In this document: positions 11,516 to 21,973 of the stretch, piece after piece
Layout: each line of letters starts with the position of its first letter
Numbering within the stretch: position 1 is the stretch's first letter
NCBI GenBank assembly: GCA_030141605.1
Contig: JAQGDQ010000280.1
Coordinates: 233,321-297,320, forward strand
Origin: Tubiluchus corallicola
Taxonomy: Eukaryota; Priapulida; Priapulimorpha; Priapulimorphida; Tubiluchidae
Direction: 5' to 3'
Length of the DNA stretch: 64,000 nucleotides
The notes under the pieces: generated by a model
The model's database searches: none
Seen by the model: only the letters and a program-made list of their open reading frames with translations
Told to the model about the DNA's origin: nothing
Translations under genes and position numbers: made by a program

Positions 11516-11951
11516 TCATTGCTGTGTTCGTATTGTTGGGAAATGCTATTGGTGCACCGACAAACCGTTGAGAGGCGGATCCATGTTTGAGGTGACGAGG
11601 CACCCCCAGTACGGTAACAATCCAGAGACTGTAAGTTGCACGATTTAGTATTTGCGTATCTGATGTTAGCAGTTGGTGGTGCTTCTGATCATATGGGCTG
11701 GTGGCGTGTAGTTAGGCAAATAGGTATTTGACCCAGTTTTAGTTAGGTTTAGCTGTTGTGCATTATTTCCGAATTTATTTGTTAGTTTATCGACCTGATA
11801 CTGTAATTTAAGAAGATAGTGTAATATTTAGCTCATTCAAACGTAGCTAAATTAGTGTTTGACTAATGGTAGTGTTTTTTACATACATTTTTGTTTGTTT
11901 GCTTAATAATTATTTATACAATATTTATGCAATTAATTGTTTGTGGATTAG
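11516..11951 (+). other. Presumed leader of the Gypsy-type remnant
   Basis: Noncoding sequence between the LINE-1 RT stop and the gag frame. It contains TGGTGCACCGACAAACC near 11550, which could be a primer-binding site, and CTGTAAGTTGCA near 11630. I could not identify a 5' LTR or match a specific tRNA, so this is positional inference. Confidence 0.35.
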
Positions 11952-13095
11952 TTGGCTACGCATCGTCGTTTGCATTATCACAGTGAGTACAACAGATTAC
12001 TCCAAGCAAGAAGAGACACACGTGATTCATACCAAAAACGCTGTAAATTTTGTGGAAAACGACATGTTTTTGGTCGTGATAGTTGCCCTGCATATGGTAA
12101 GCAGTGTTCTAAGTGTAAGCAATGGAATCACTTCCAAGTCAAATGTGATTCTCTTAGAAAATCTGCATCACATAGTAGAAAAAGAAATGTGCACACCCTT
12201 AATCAGCAGTTTTGTGATCTACAGTGTAGTGACTCAGATTCTGATAGTGAAAATTTGGAAAACTACTGGAGTGTGCAAGCGCTTCATTCTTCAAGGGTGA
12301 AACCTGGAAATAAATTTTTTGCTACGATGCTGGTGAGTAAGAAACCTATTCGTTTTCTGATTGATAGTGCTGCAACAAGCAATGTGATACCAGCCAATTT
12401 TCTGCCTTCCAATCAGTTGATTGATCATAGTGAGAGAAAACTGCTTTACACGTATGACGGAGGAACAACCTTGTGTTGTTAAAATGATAAATCCTAAAAA
12501 TGGTGGAAAGTATAAAGTGTAAGGTAAACTTCCTGGAAAACTGCACCTAGAAGTAGATTCTAATGTACCCTCTGTAGTACATCCACCTAGACGTGTACCT
12601 GTTGCTTTGAAGGATGACTTAAAGAGTGAACTAGATAAACTTGAATCTCAAGAAATTCTTTCTAAAGTCAACACTCCTACAGATTTCGTATCTAGCCTCC
12701 TTGTTCTACGAAAATCAAACAACAAGCTGAGAGTCTGTATAGATCCTCAGGATCTAAATAAAGCTTTGAGGTGAAACCACTATCCTTTAAAGACTACTGA
12801 GGATGTCTTGCCAGATTTGAGTAAGGCCAAAGTCTTCAGTATTTTTGATGCCAAGAATGGATTTTGGCAAGTGGAACTAGATGAATCTAGCTCTTACTTA
12901 ACCACTTTCAATACACCTTTCGGACGTTATCGTTGGCGACGTATGCCTTTTGGCATATCGGTTGCTCCTGAAGAGTACCAACTCAGACAAGATGAGGCTC
13001 TAGAAAGTTTAAAGAATGTTATGAGTGTAGCAGACAATGTGCTAGTTATTGGCAACGGAGCGACACTAGAAATTGCAAATAAGGACCATGATGAG
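11952..13095 (+). pseudogene. Ty3/Gypsy gag-protease-RT remnant, broken
   Basis: The first frame (to 12482) has a gag nucleocapsid with two Cys/His knuckles (CKFCGKRH...CPAYGKQCSKCKQWNHFQVKC region, about residues 30-65), a serine/aspartate-rich linker, then a retropepsin-like motif FLIDSAATSNVIP (about 12353-12391) with DSA in place of DTG/DSG. RT starts near 12530; characteristic blocks are VCIDPQDLNKAL (then an in-frame TGA at 12772), FSIFDAKNGFWQVELD (12835-12882) and FNTPFGRYRWRRMPFG (12908-12955). The YxDD box is VADN (about 13030), so a catalytic aspartate is lost. A frameshift near 13095 follows. The left and right copies are essentially identical here. Confidence 0.85.
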
Positions 13096-13495
13096 AGAAA
13101 GCAGAGAGAAAAATTTAGTCTTAAGCAAAGAGAAAATTAAGCTGCGACAGAGTAAAGTACAGTTTATTGGTCATGTATTAACAAGTGAAGGTCTGATGCC
13201 TGATCCAGACAATGTTAAGGCTATTGTAGAAATGCCTGCCCCACCAGATGTGTCTGGTGTACGGAGACTTCTGGGATTAGTTAATTGTCGATCTAAATTT
13301 CTTCCTAACTTAAGTGACATGTGCAAGCCACTTAGAGAACTTACTGAGAAAAATGTACTGTGGCACTGGGATGAAACCCAGGGGAAAGCTTTCCGAACTA
13401 TAAAATCAGCTATCTCCCAGAAACCTGTACTGCGTTACTATGATCCTAAAGAAGAAGTCACCTTACAATGCGATTCTTCTGAGAAAGGTCTTGGA
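13096..13495 (+). pseudogene. Gypsy RT thumb and truncated RNase H
   Basis: Continues the preceding remnant in a new frame: REKNLVLSKEKIKLRQSK, FIGHVLTSEGL (13168-13197), VRRLLGLVNCRSKFLPNLS, and the RNase H start VTLQCDSSEKGLG (13456-13494). RNase H is cut after its first aspartate-containing strand, where the sequence switches to a BEL/Pao-like tail. Confidence 0.85.
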
Positions 13496-13718
13496 ACTTC
13501 AGACTCGAAGCAAATGGAACAAGGAGCAGAAGAATGTTGAAATAGGAGACATGGTATTAGTTCTGGATGAGACACCAAGGGATCACTGGATGCTAAGACG
13601 GATCATTGAAGCACGAAAAAGCAGTGATGGACTAGTGAGAATTGTGACATTGAAGACTAGAGAAGAGACTCTAAAACGACTAATTCATAAAATAAATTTA
13701 ATCGAATGTAATAATTAG
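13496..13718 (+). pseudogene. BEL/Pao-like pol C-terminal domain (DUF5641-like) joined to Gypsy RNase H
   Basis: In a different frame from the Gypsy part, this reads RSKWNKEQKNVEIGDMVLVL, then the WMLRRIIEA and DGLVRIVTLKT blocks, ending at a TAG at 13716. That pattern (GD-V-L, P-x-x-W-x-L-x-R-I, DGLVR-V) is the domain normally found after integrase at the end of BEL/Pao pol. No integrase catalytic core is present. It could be a deletion between nested elements or a recombinant; on sequence alone I cannot choose. The family call comes from memory of motif patterns. Confidence 0.65.
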
Positions 13719-13853
13719 TTGATTTTGTTAAGCATTCATAAGCTGTATGTTTAAGTTAAATTCTGAAGTAGAAGTATGTCAATTTAGTCAGTCATGATAT
13801 GTTATTACACTGTTGGTTTCCTTTAATTTTGTAAATGCTGCAGGAGAGCATTT

Positions 13854-13863
13854 AAGGAGGCGG
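13854..13863 (+). promoter_or_regulatory. Putative polypurine tract before a 3' LTR
   Basis: AAGGAGGCGG precedes TGTTTTGGATATAAGC at 13864, a layout typical of a polypurine tract and the TG start of a 3' LTR. The LTR's far end was not identified, and no matching 5' copy was found upstream, so the LTR itself is unproven. Confidence 0.4.
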
Positions 13864-14523
13864 TGTTTTGGATATAAGCACGTGGTGCCTCCTGGTGTTT
13901 GTTTTTCCTAGTTTAGACAGGTGAGCTAGTTCAGGAAATAGGCCATTGGCCTCATTTCACAGTTAGGATATGAAAGTAGTGAGTCACCGGTATGCGGCAA
14001 AGATGTAAGTTTCATTTCTTCACATTTCGTCATGTCATGTTATTGTTAATTATCATTATACCAGTTACTTAATGTTGTGATGTTGGTTTAGCAGAAAGAA
14101 TTTTTAATTTTATTTCAGTCGTTTATTATTTTTTAAATCCATGACAACATTTGCAAAGACTTGCGTTCACTCCAATTCCGTACTCACAGTGGTGATGTAC
14201 TAAATCATCTTTATTTTGCTATTTACATCAAAAGGAGTGCAGGTCCTTATTCTCGGAGAAGCTGCTGAAGCTCAAATATTCCCAAACAATGTCACCATTT
14301 TCATGTACATATTCACGTCATCAGAGATGGCATATATCAATGCCGTGTGCCAGGAGAGATGTACACTGATAGCAAGAATACGGTTAGACGAGTAAGTATC
14401 ATCCAACAAATATGTAGAAATTGTGCAACTATTATTAGGTTATTAATAATTATTAGGAGCAGGCATTATTACAGTAAAATATTAACAACATCATAAACAC
14501 TTCTTGTTAGTTATATTGCTGAA
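13864..14523. other. Possible LTR followed by gene-free sequence
   Basis: The first part may be LTR sequence. Around 14230-14395 there is a GC-richer patch with short peptide-like frames (for example EMYTDSKNTVRRV) ending at a good splice-donor-like GTAAGTATC at 14391, but frames are broken and no family is recognised. Confidence 0.4.
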
Positions 14524-14754
14524 ATGGATAAAAATCTTGTAGACGAAGTGCTTATTGATTTTGTTTCTGTTGACCAGGAAAAACTCTTTGATATTTTGAA
14601 ATGATATAACGATGGCTTCCTATTGAAACCTGCTGGCCAAAATGAGATTTTTCATGCAAATGCGAAACGTAGCCCTTGGCATGTCTTGATAAAACCTGGC
14701 ACTGTCTTCTCTACATTCTACGGGCTGAAATACAACAATAGAATAACCAGCTAA
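14524..14754 (+). pseudogene. Small broken ORF of unknown origin
   Basis: ATG at 14524 opens a frame of 26 codons (KNLVDEVLIDFVSVDQEKLF), then TGA, then 49 further in-frame codons including SPWHVLIKPGTVFSTFYG before TAA. The composition looks protein-like rather than random, and the same single stop occurs in the right arm. I do not recognise the family; a repeat-encoded protein is possible. Confidence 0.4.
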
Positions 14755-15297
14755 ATCCAAGCACCAAAATTGTTTTGTAATGAGTACTGCTATATCCCTT
14801 TTGAAGCAAAGTGGGTGCAGACATTCTTAAAATGATGACAAAATGAAACCTGCCATGTTGCAAAGCAGCTATGTGATTGGTTAATAAAAAAGACTGATGA
14901 GACCTGCTACGTAGATAACAATGCGTCCTGCATAGCAGACGGCTGCTGACCTTCAACAAGGTTACAAGGTATGGGAGTTGCTACAGTATTTTTAATGTTC
15001 AAATTATTAAACCTTATCCAATAAGTTCTGTTCTACTGAAGTGTCTATAAATTAGAATAGAAACTTGACATTCATTCAAGACAACTGAAAAAACATACAA
15101 TTGTTTATTTATCACTCAAACTAACAATGCATATTATGGTGCATCAGCAGTAGTGAAGTGAATGTAATTAGGCCTGTCTTGTCTGTCTGTGTGTTATTAA
15201 TTTTGATAGTAAATGGCTTGCTTGGCTTGCATTGCTGTATGTGTTCTTTCATTTCATCATCTCCTCACCCCTGTCACTTAAAATGGTTTGTACTTAC
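14755..15297. other. Gene-free sequence
   Basis: Overlapping short open frames on both strands without recognisable motifs. On the minus strand this would be downstream intron of the candidate exon at 15298-15662. Confidence 0.5.
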
Positions 15298-15662
15298 CCG
15301 TTGGAATGCTTCCTTTGCTTATGTAGAAAAAGCAATACCTGTTCTGGACAGTTAAGTTGATACTTTTCACTGGTACAGACGTTAGTTGTTGGTCTGACCA
15401 GTGGGCATGTTCCAGTATACCTGTAGTTAACGTATTCGTCTGGAAAGGCTGGTACACGATCTGTGATGTAACTTCTTTACCATGGAGAACTGAGCTAAGT
15501 GCTGTTTTGGCCAAAAGGACAGTGTTCCTGTTGTATAGACCATCTTTCTCAGTCTCGTTGCTGTTGCTGTTACATGGTTTGAAGAGCTGGTCAAGCCACA
15601 GAAGTGTGATGTTATTCCAGTCAGCTGTTGGTACGTTGGTGTAGTAGACTACAAGAGGGTTG
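15298..15662 (-). CDS. Candidate 121-codon coding exon, unknown protein
   Basis: On the minus strand an open frame is bounded by an acceptor-like TTCCAG (15663-15668) and a strong donor GTAAGT (15292-15297, preceded by CCAACGG). The 365-nt exon would be entered in phase 2 and left in phase 1, with 121 complete codons and no stop. The peptide carries three N-glycosylation sequons (NIT, NET, NLT), which would fit an extracellular or lumenal segment. Neighbouring coding exons were not found and the protein is not recognised, so it may also be repeat-derived. Confidence 0.35.
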
Positions 15663-15668
15663 CTGGAA

Positions 15669-16180
15669 GCTGTTGATTAGCTGTCGTCATCTGCATTGTT
15701 ATGGCTCATGGAGGATCGTCATGTTGCCGGCGTCAGCATTGTCATTGTGGGACGATCGTCAAGTTGTGCACAACATCGTCATGAACATTCAGATAAGTTA
15801 TGCGCATTCATTTTCCTATCCTCATCTTTCCTTGGGGGTATTCACAGCAAGCCACAAGTAGTAATTTTGAGCTCTTATTGTTGACTTGTTGTTGTGCTCT
15901 TCTTTTGTAATAATTATAGCTTTAAAATTTATGTTTCATCTTGTTTTGTTTTTAACTAAACAGCCTTAAAAAACAGCAGACGAACCCGTGAAAATACATG
16001 TAGTATATTTTCCTGATCATTATATAAAAATTAAAAATGCAATAGCCTCAAAACGTTACAATAGTGGCAGTAGTTATTTTGTTTTTAAGCAAATAAGCCT
16101 CGGCACGTTACAGTGTGTTTATCAAGTACAAAGTAGAGATTGTTATTATTAAATACTCTTTACAGTTTTATAGATAAGCC
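15669..16180. other. Gene-free sequence
   Basis: No recognisable gene. Several substitutions distinguish the arms here (for example near 15740, 15760 and 15835), making this one of the more diverged parts of the arms. Confidence 0.5.
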
Positions 16181-18003
16181 ATGAACCAATTCAGTAGAGG
16201 CAAAATGCTCATAGAGCTCAGCAGGAAACAGAATCTAGTGGCTGAAAAGACTTCAGAAGTGAAAAATAGTAACAGTATTCATAGTCCATTAGATGCAACA
16301 GATACACAGCCAATAGAAGTCACCATAGAGAGCTTACTTGAGGAGTTGACTCGTGAAGAAGAGTTGACAGACGTAGTTGAGGATATGGCCGTGGACACCT
16401 CTCTTGATGAGGACTTGTTTGGTCAGTCAGCAACAGCTGAAATTCTGCAAAAAGTGGATTATTTAGATAATGATGCAATTGACTGTGGCGAGTCTTCCAA
16501 CAGTGACCCCACATACAAACCAGAACCCGAAACCGAATCCGACTGTGGTGAGTCTTCCAACAGTGACCCCATATACATACCAGAACCCGAAACCGAATCC
16601 GACTGTGGTGAGTCTTCCAACAGTGACCCCCAGATACATACCAGAACCCGAAACCGAATCCGACTGTGGTGAGTCTTCCAACAGTGACCCCCAGATACAT
16701 ACCAGAACCCGAATCCGAATCCGACTGTGGTGAGTCTTCCAACAGTGACCCCACATACATACCAGAACCCGAAACCGACTGTGGTGAGTCTTCCAACAGT
16801 GACCCCACATACATACCAGAAACCGAATCCGACTGTGGTGAGTCTTCCAAAAGTGACCCCACATACATACCAGAACCGAAACCGACTGTGGTGAGTCTTC
16901 CAACAGTGACCCCACATACATACCAGAACCCGAAACCGAATCCGACTGTGGTGGGTCTTCCAACAGTGACCACACATACCAAACCGAATCCGACTGTGGT
17001 GAGTCTTCCAACAGTGACCCCACATACATACCAGAACCCGAAACCGAATCCGATGAAGAAGGGGCAAATAAAGTGCAAACAGGAAATAATCAGGCAGGGA
17101 AGAATCACTTTGCAAAACAAAAGGAGCTGGAATCTCACAAAAAAGATCTAAAAAGGCAAATCCAGAAAAATGGAAACAAAATGTTAATAAATCTCAGAGA
17201 GAAAAGGGAAAATCATATATCCGCCTGAAAAACATAAATGGTGAATCACGTAAAGTGAAAAAAGCTGAACGGAAAATTAAGCCACGGGGTAGTTGTCAAA
17301 ACACCAAGTCAATGTTGTGTGGGGATTTCAGTGAAGAGGATAGGAGAAAAAATTTCACAACATCTGGGAAAACTTAATGTTGGGTGAACGGAAAATTTTC
17401 GTTAAAACAGTTGAGGCAGTACCAACAAAACGATGCCGAGCAGCAGGTGAAAATCCTGAAGAAGCTTAGCAATTCGATACTTAAAAAGGATGGGGAACAC
17501 ACACCCGTGTGCAGAATGATGTTTCTTTCCACTACAGGACTTGGTAGGTGGTCAGTCCAAAATTGGACAGAATTCAGTCACTCCAAGAAATGCTGGAGTA
17601 CGTTCAAAATATTATGATAGAGCCAACGAAGGGAGGGAATTCACGAGAACAGAATTTTTGGATAAGCTTCCCAAAATGTCTTCTCACTATTGCCGTGCTT
17701 CTTACAACCAAAAGTTATTTAGAAGCAGTAATATCAACCATGGCTAACCTGTACAAACTTTACAAAGAGAAATGAGAAGAACGAAATATAACATCATTAT
17801 CACGACAAGTTCTTATTGATGAGAAGAACATAGCATTATTCCAACCTGGAAAAGATCAGTGTGATGTATGCGTGGGCCATGAGGCAGGAAATATAACAGA
17901 AGAAGAATGGCAGGAACACAGGAAAAAGAATTTTTTGCATGTCACAAAGCAAACAACTAAACAGATTTCACCGTATCAAAGAGTAACTGCAATAAAAGCC
18001 TGA
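16181..18003 (+). pseudogene. Repeat-encoded arthropod multicopy protein, broken
   Basis: ATG at 16181 opens an acidic N-terminus (TREEELTDVVEDMAVDTSLD) leading into a 60-bp minisatellite, then a basic stretch (near 17080-17220) and, through several frame changes, a Cys-containing block (GDFSEEDRRKNF near 17320), KLSNSILKKDGEHTPVCRMM (17460-17520), then MANLYKLYKEK (17740-17775) and DQCDVCVGHEAGNITEEEW (17855-17910). This order matches a high-copy protein family common in arthropod gene predictions, probably transposon-encoded; I cannot name its superfamily. It has frameshifts within the minisatellite and a TGA at 17773, and the usual catalytic C-terminus is absent. Confidence 0.6.
16482..17056. 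repeat. 60-bp minisatellite inside the ORF, about 10 units
   Basis: Units of 48-61 bp encoding CGESSNSDPTYIPEPETESD in the main frame. Two units carry an extra C (GACCCCCAGATAC), and one unit in this arm lacks a base (CCAGAACCGAAACC), so the frame changes inside the array. Long stop-free runs occur in other frames on both strands, giving overlapping open frames on the minus strand that are shadows. Unit number appears equal in the two arms, although several units differ in sequence. Confidence 0.92.
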
Positions 18004-18532
18004 CTAGACATTGTTAGGATGTAATAAACTGAGCAAGCATGCACCTTGTGTTTGTACTCTTCTGTTTGTAAATTTGTAATTGTATTGGTTAGAAGAATTT
18101 TACCTAAAAGTTTATTTATAATCAGTCTGCAAAAGACAATGACATTAATGGCAAAAATCTAAAGTACTTTCTGTTAAACCTATGAGCAATTTACCAACAG
18201 GTGACGCATTACTAAATGGGGCATGTAATTGACAATCAGAAAAGAGATGACAAAAATATCGAGAGAAACTTGAATTTGACTCGAAGCCGTAGGAATAACA
18301 CGCAGATCCCAAGCTGCGTTTAGCCCCGCCTACTTTGATGACGCAACACATTTTTCTACAAACACTCGCTCTTTGGCTGCAAGACGCAAACAAAATTTAA
18401 TGTTAAAAATATGGAGAATGAATTCACTTTCTGCGAATTCTAACTGATTCCTGAAAACGAGTGCTTATAATTATAAAAATAAATTATCCAGACATTCGTT
18501 ACAAAGAGAACTAAATTGTTACATGCAGATCT
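18004..18532. other. Gene-free sequence
   Basis: AT-rich, no recognised motifs. An 82-codon minus-strand open frame at 18145-18393 has no family resemblance that I can name. Confidence 0.5.
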
Positions 18533-19990
18533 ATGTGCAGAATATATATTATAGCACCTCATTGTACTGCAAACACAACAACTTTGCAGACTGATGTTAG
18601 TTTAGTATCAATTCCTCAGACAGACTTGAGTAATTTTTGCAAGGATACATATTATGAACAGTATAATGTTGTTAATGTGTTTGCTAGTTCAGAATGTCAG
18701 TTAGGCCTATCTAGTACTCTGTGCAGTGAGCCTAGAATTCTAACTTATGATGTTGATAATAATGCGGAAGGCAGAGATAAATCTTGCGTGAATATATTGC
18801 CTATTTCGCAGCAAGCTGCTTCTGAAAATTTAATTGAGCCAGCTGCTGGCAAACTGCCAAATGTTACAAAACGTCTTTACTGGCGCGATTGTTTCTGAAG
18901 CTTCTACAGCAGACAATGAATTTGCGCTTCAGGAATTCGCGACCGCAAACAATTTTGAAGGGCAAAGGGGAGAACGGTCAGGTTTTAGTAGTGATTACAC
19001 AGCTTTAACACACAATAGTTTAATAGCGCAATCGCAAGCTAGTTTTGAAACAAACGTTAATCCGATAGTCATGTCAAGCATAACTAATGATAGTTATCAT
19101 TTATACTGGGTAGAAATACATGTGCATAAGGGGAGCAAGTTGAAGGCATTTCGTCCAATGAGACCACTTTGCAAGTTTACAATACAAACAAGTCAATGAG
19201 CAAGACAAAAAATTGTACATGTGAACTCTCTAAATTCTGGGATTTCGATTCGTTGGAAATTGTTTTAACTTCGTTTTTATTTAAAACGTAAAATACAAAT
19301 ATGATAAAGCAATGGATTTTGTTAAATACAGTAGTCATTACTTGTATTTTTAAAAAATTTGTTCACATGTATATTCGACCATCTGTTGATTATTGTTTAC
19401 CGCTCTCCGCCTCCTAGCGCCATCTATCTTACAAAAATACAAACTTATACAGTAATTACCGATTCTTTCAGTAATTTAACAAAGGCAGAAGAAGAGGCGA
19501 TTGTAGAAGACCATTTTAATAGAACTGCTTACATTGTGAACGGTCGGTTCAGAATTTCTTGGCCAGTTCGTGATAGAGATAAGTTAGCCAAGCTCCCCAC
19601 GAATCTTGATTTGTGCAAAGCACGCTTACAGAATGTTGTATTTAGACTTAAGCAAAATCCAACACGTTTACAAGCATACAACAAAATCTTTCAACAGCAG
19701 TTACAGGATGCTATAATAGAAAAGTGTAACCGAAATTTCCCTGCAGGAAAGCCATTAACTTACCTTCCTCACACCTGTCTTAAAACATAGCCAGACTTCA
19801 CCATTACATATAGTTTTTAATGCGAGTTGTAAGAAGAAAAGGTCGGTGTTATCAGTGTTATCAAATGATTGTTTGTATACTGGCGCAAATCATCTTCAAA
19901 TTTTAGCAGCTCTTTTGATTAGGTTTATGATACACAAGTATATCTTGATGGGTGATTTATCTAAGGCGTTCTTACAAATCGAGCAGTAAA
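18533..19990 (+). pseudogene. BEL/Pao retrotransposon fragment 2 (protease/RT region)
   Basis: The certain part is the RT region: SKFWDFDSLEI near 19228-19260, then after about 180 bp of unrelated AT-rich sequence a frame containing AEEEAIVEDHFNRTA, NGRFRISWPVRDRD and KPLTYLPH (to 19789). After a frameshift follow IVFNASCKKK, SNDCLYTGANHLQILAALLI and the motif A block MGDLSKAFLQIE ending at TAA 19987. These match the front of BEL/Pao RT. Upstream frames at 18533-18895 and 18834-19196 are probably the same element's protease region but show no diagnostic motif. RT is truncated after motif A. Confidence 0.75.
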
Positions 19991-20654
19991 AATTAATCGT
20001 CTAATTAGCATGCTCTCCACAGTAGCTCTCAAGGTTGTGCGATGAGACAGAGCATCGCTACAGGCTATATAGTTTCAATACAATCGTGTGCATTTTTGCA
20101 TGTTTGTTTGTCCATCTTTGTGTTAATTTTTTTAATCAAAAGAATCAGGCGAATAGCAAATTAGGATAGTTTGGTCTTGGCAGAGTTCTGCTTCCTACTG
20201 TGTGCATCCTGGGTACCTACTATTTGTGCCATTTTTTCCTGTGTTATTTTTTCCTATATGACATTTTTTCCTGTGCTGTTTTTACTGCTCAGCGCTTAGA
20301 GAATAATCCATTCTTGATCACAAACCACATTTCTTTTTTTTGCTTTTCTTTTGTTTTATCTACTAATAATTAACAGCTTAACATCAAGTAATTCTCTAGC
20401 AAGTATTTGCGGTACTTACTCGACTAATTACTTAAATTTTATTATTGGCACTAAGTTTTTAGGATTGATTGTATGTTAAAGAAAAAATTGTATTGTCATT
20501 GAATCTCCTTGCATTTTTATCAACAGCAATTCACTAACATGATTTTATTATTCAACTAAACGTTGCACATTAAAGAGTTATACTCACTTTCTGAATTTTC
20601 TCTGTCTGTACATCTTAACACATGATTGGGATTGAGTGTAGATGCCTTATAACT
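19991..20654. other. Gene-free AT-rich sequence
   Basis: No gene. A short irregular repeat of TTTTTTCCTGTG-like units occurs near 20230-20280. Confidence 0.55.
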
Positions 20655-21295
20655 AAATAGTTGAGATATTAGAAGATTATTGAAGTTGTCTGTAGACGAC
20701 ATCTTACCAGATGGCTGAGGTTACCAGTAATGTCTTCTTGTCAGGTAGTGAAGTTGCCTTAAGTTTCCTTTTGATCAAGTAATTGTGATTGACAATAAAA
20801 GCTTTTTCAATTCAATGCTTCAGTTTGGCCATATATATCTTTTGACAAAACAGTTGAGGTTGTATGTATATGTCTCTATTCAGATAACTAACATTGCCTG
20901 TAAAAGTCTTCCTGTTAGACACTTGGGATGCACAGTAGATTTCATCTCACCAGATGTTTGAGATTGCTCTAGATGAGTTCTGGTTAAATATTTCAGTTTG
21001 TCTGTTTATATTAACAGATGATTTCGATTGGATGTGGATGTATTTAGACTTGAGGTATAATAGTAAATGTTTTAGATTGCTTGTGGATGTCATCTTGCCA
21101 GATGATGAGTAGCCTGCAGATTTCTTCTGACCAGGTACCTCAGATTGTCAAAAGAACATCTGCTACCACTTTCCTCAGTTTGGTCATACATATCTTCTGA
21201 CAAGGTTGGTGAGGCTGTCTGTATTATGTCTCTGGTCAGATACTTAAAATGCTTTTAGAAGTCTCCTTCTTAGATTCTTGAGATTGGCAGGTTAG
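20655..21295. repeat. Degenerate ~36-bp tandem repeat with 355-bp higher-order period
   Basis: Successive diverged blocks of about 34-38 bp share a core like TCTTCTGACCAGATACTTGAG followed by ATTGTCTGTAGATG. A longer similarity links about 20818-20936 to 21173-21291 (both start TCAGTTTGG and run through ATGTCTCT and TCAGATA), an offset of about 355 bp or some ten units. This indicates an old satellite or minisatellite that was re-amplified as a larger block before decaying. Confidence 0.75.
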
Positions 21296-21451
21296 GAAAC
21301 TCGTTATACGTCCAAGCAACTGTTTAGTTGAAAATAATTAACAAAAAAATAAATAGCCATGCTTATATGAAGAACACTCGATTAGTGCATCTCACAAGTG
21401 TTCGGGATGCAAAAACAGTTATCTTGAAGCTTGAATCTAAGTGTAGTAAAT

Positions 21452-21461
21452 GTGGCAATGG
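21452..21461. repeat. SINE target-site duplication, copy 1
   Basis: GTGGCAATGG, identical to 21964-21973 on the other side of the SINE. It marks the 3' (tail) end of the element on the minus strand. Confidence 0.85.
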
Positions 21462-21963
21462 ATTGTTGTTGTTATTGGCATCCTTCTGTCTCGGAAGACA
21501 ATTGAATGTGCGCCAAGAGAGTCCGATCCTTGAACGTCTCCAGGGCGCACGCCTGGGCAAGGTGTATGGAGATCCTGAGTTGCCCAGACAACAGGAACCC
21601 CCTCTCTTCCTCCCTGGTGTAGTCTAAAGGAAAGCGGAGCGATACGTTTGACACCAGGTTGGCTGCAGGAGGTGCCGGAGTCAGTGAGCATGCTGCACTG
21701 GTCCGCCTTCGGGGCTCCACTCCTGATTTGGAAGGTTTACTCCTCTACACATGGCCGTTAGGTCACTTGACCGCCTCCGCCCTCTAGCCGTTGACTGCTT
21801 GTGCAGCTCCTCCGCCTAGTGTTGAGATACAGTGTGGGCATCCCGCAAGCCTACAGCACCTGGTATTCGTAGTCAGCCACCCATCCAAGTACTAACCAGG
21901 CTCTACGTTGCTTAACTTCAGTGATCAGACGAGAACCGGTGTTTTCAACGTGATTTGGCCATA
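21462..21963 (-). mobile_element. 5S rRNA-derived SINE (SINE3-type), ~502 bp
   Basis: On the minus strand the first ~117 nt (21847-21963) are a nearly full-length 5S rRNA copy. It includes CACGTTGAAAACACCGG, the internal control region elements AAGTTAAGCAACG (box A) and GGTTAGTACTTGGATGGGTG (box C), and the 3' end GTGCTGTAGGCTT. A GC-rich body of about 370 bp of unknown origin follows, ending in an AAC-type tail (AATAACAACAACAA). Perfect 10-bp target-site duplications flank it, so it integrated as a unit by LINE-type retroposition. The body shows no similarity that I can see to either LINE 3' end in this window. Confidence 0.85.
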
Positions 21964-21973
21964 GTGGCAATGG
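21964..21973. repeat. SINE target-site duplication, copy 2
   Basis: GTGGCAATGG, adjacent to the 5S-like start of the SINE. Confidence 0.85.

Noticed and set aside
11866-12300. 144-codon hydrophobic ORF
   Set aside because: Overlaps the Gypsy gag frame, which has zinc knuckles and a protease motif; this frame is its shadow.
16320-17138. Up to 272-codon minus-strand frames through the minisatellite (also 53432-54290)
   Set aside because: Repeat shadow: all three minus frames are open because the 60-bp unit lacks stops; the N-terminal coding context is on the opposite strand.
21328-21720. 80-99-codon frames on both strands
   Set aside because: They run through the SINE body and tail; GC-rich noncoding repeat sequence.
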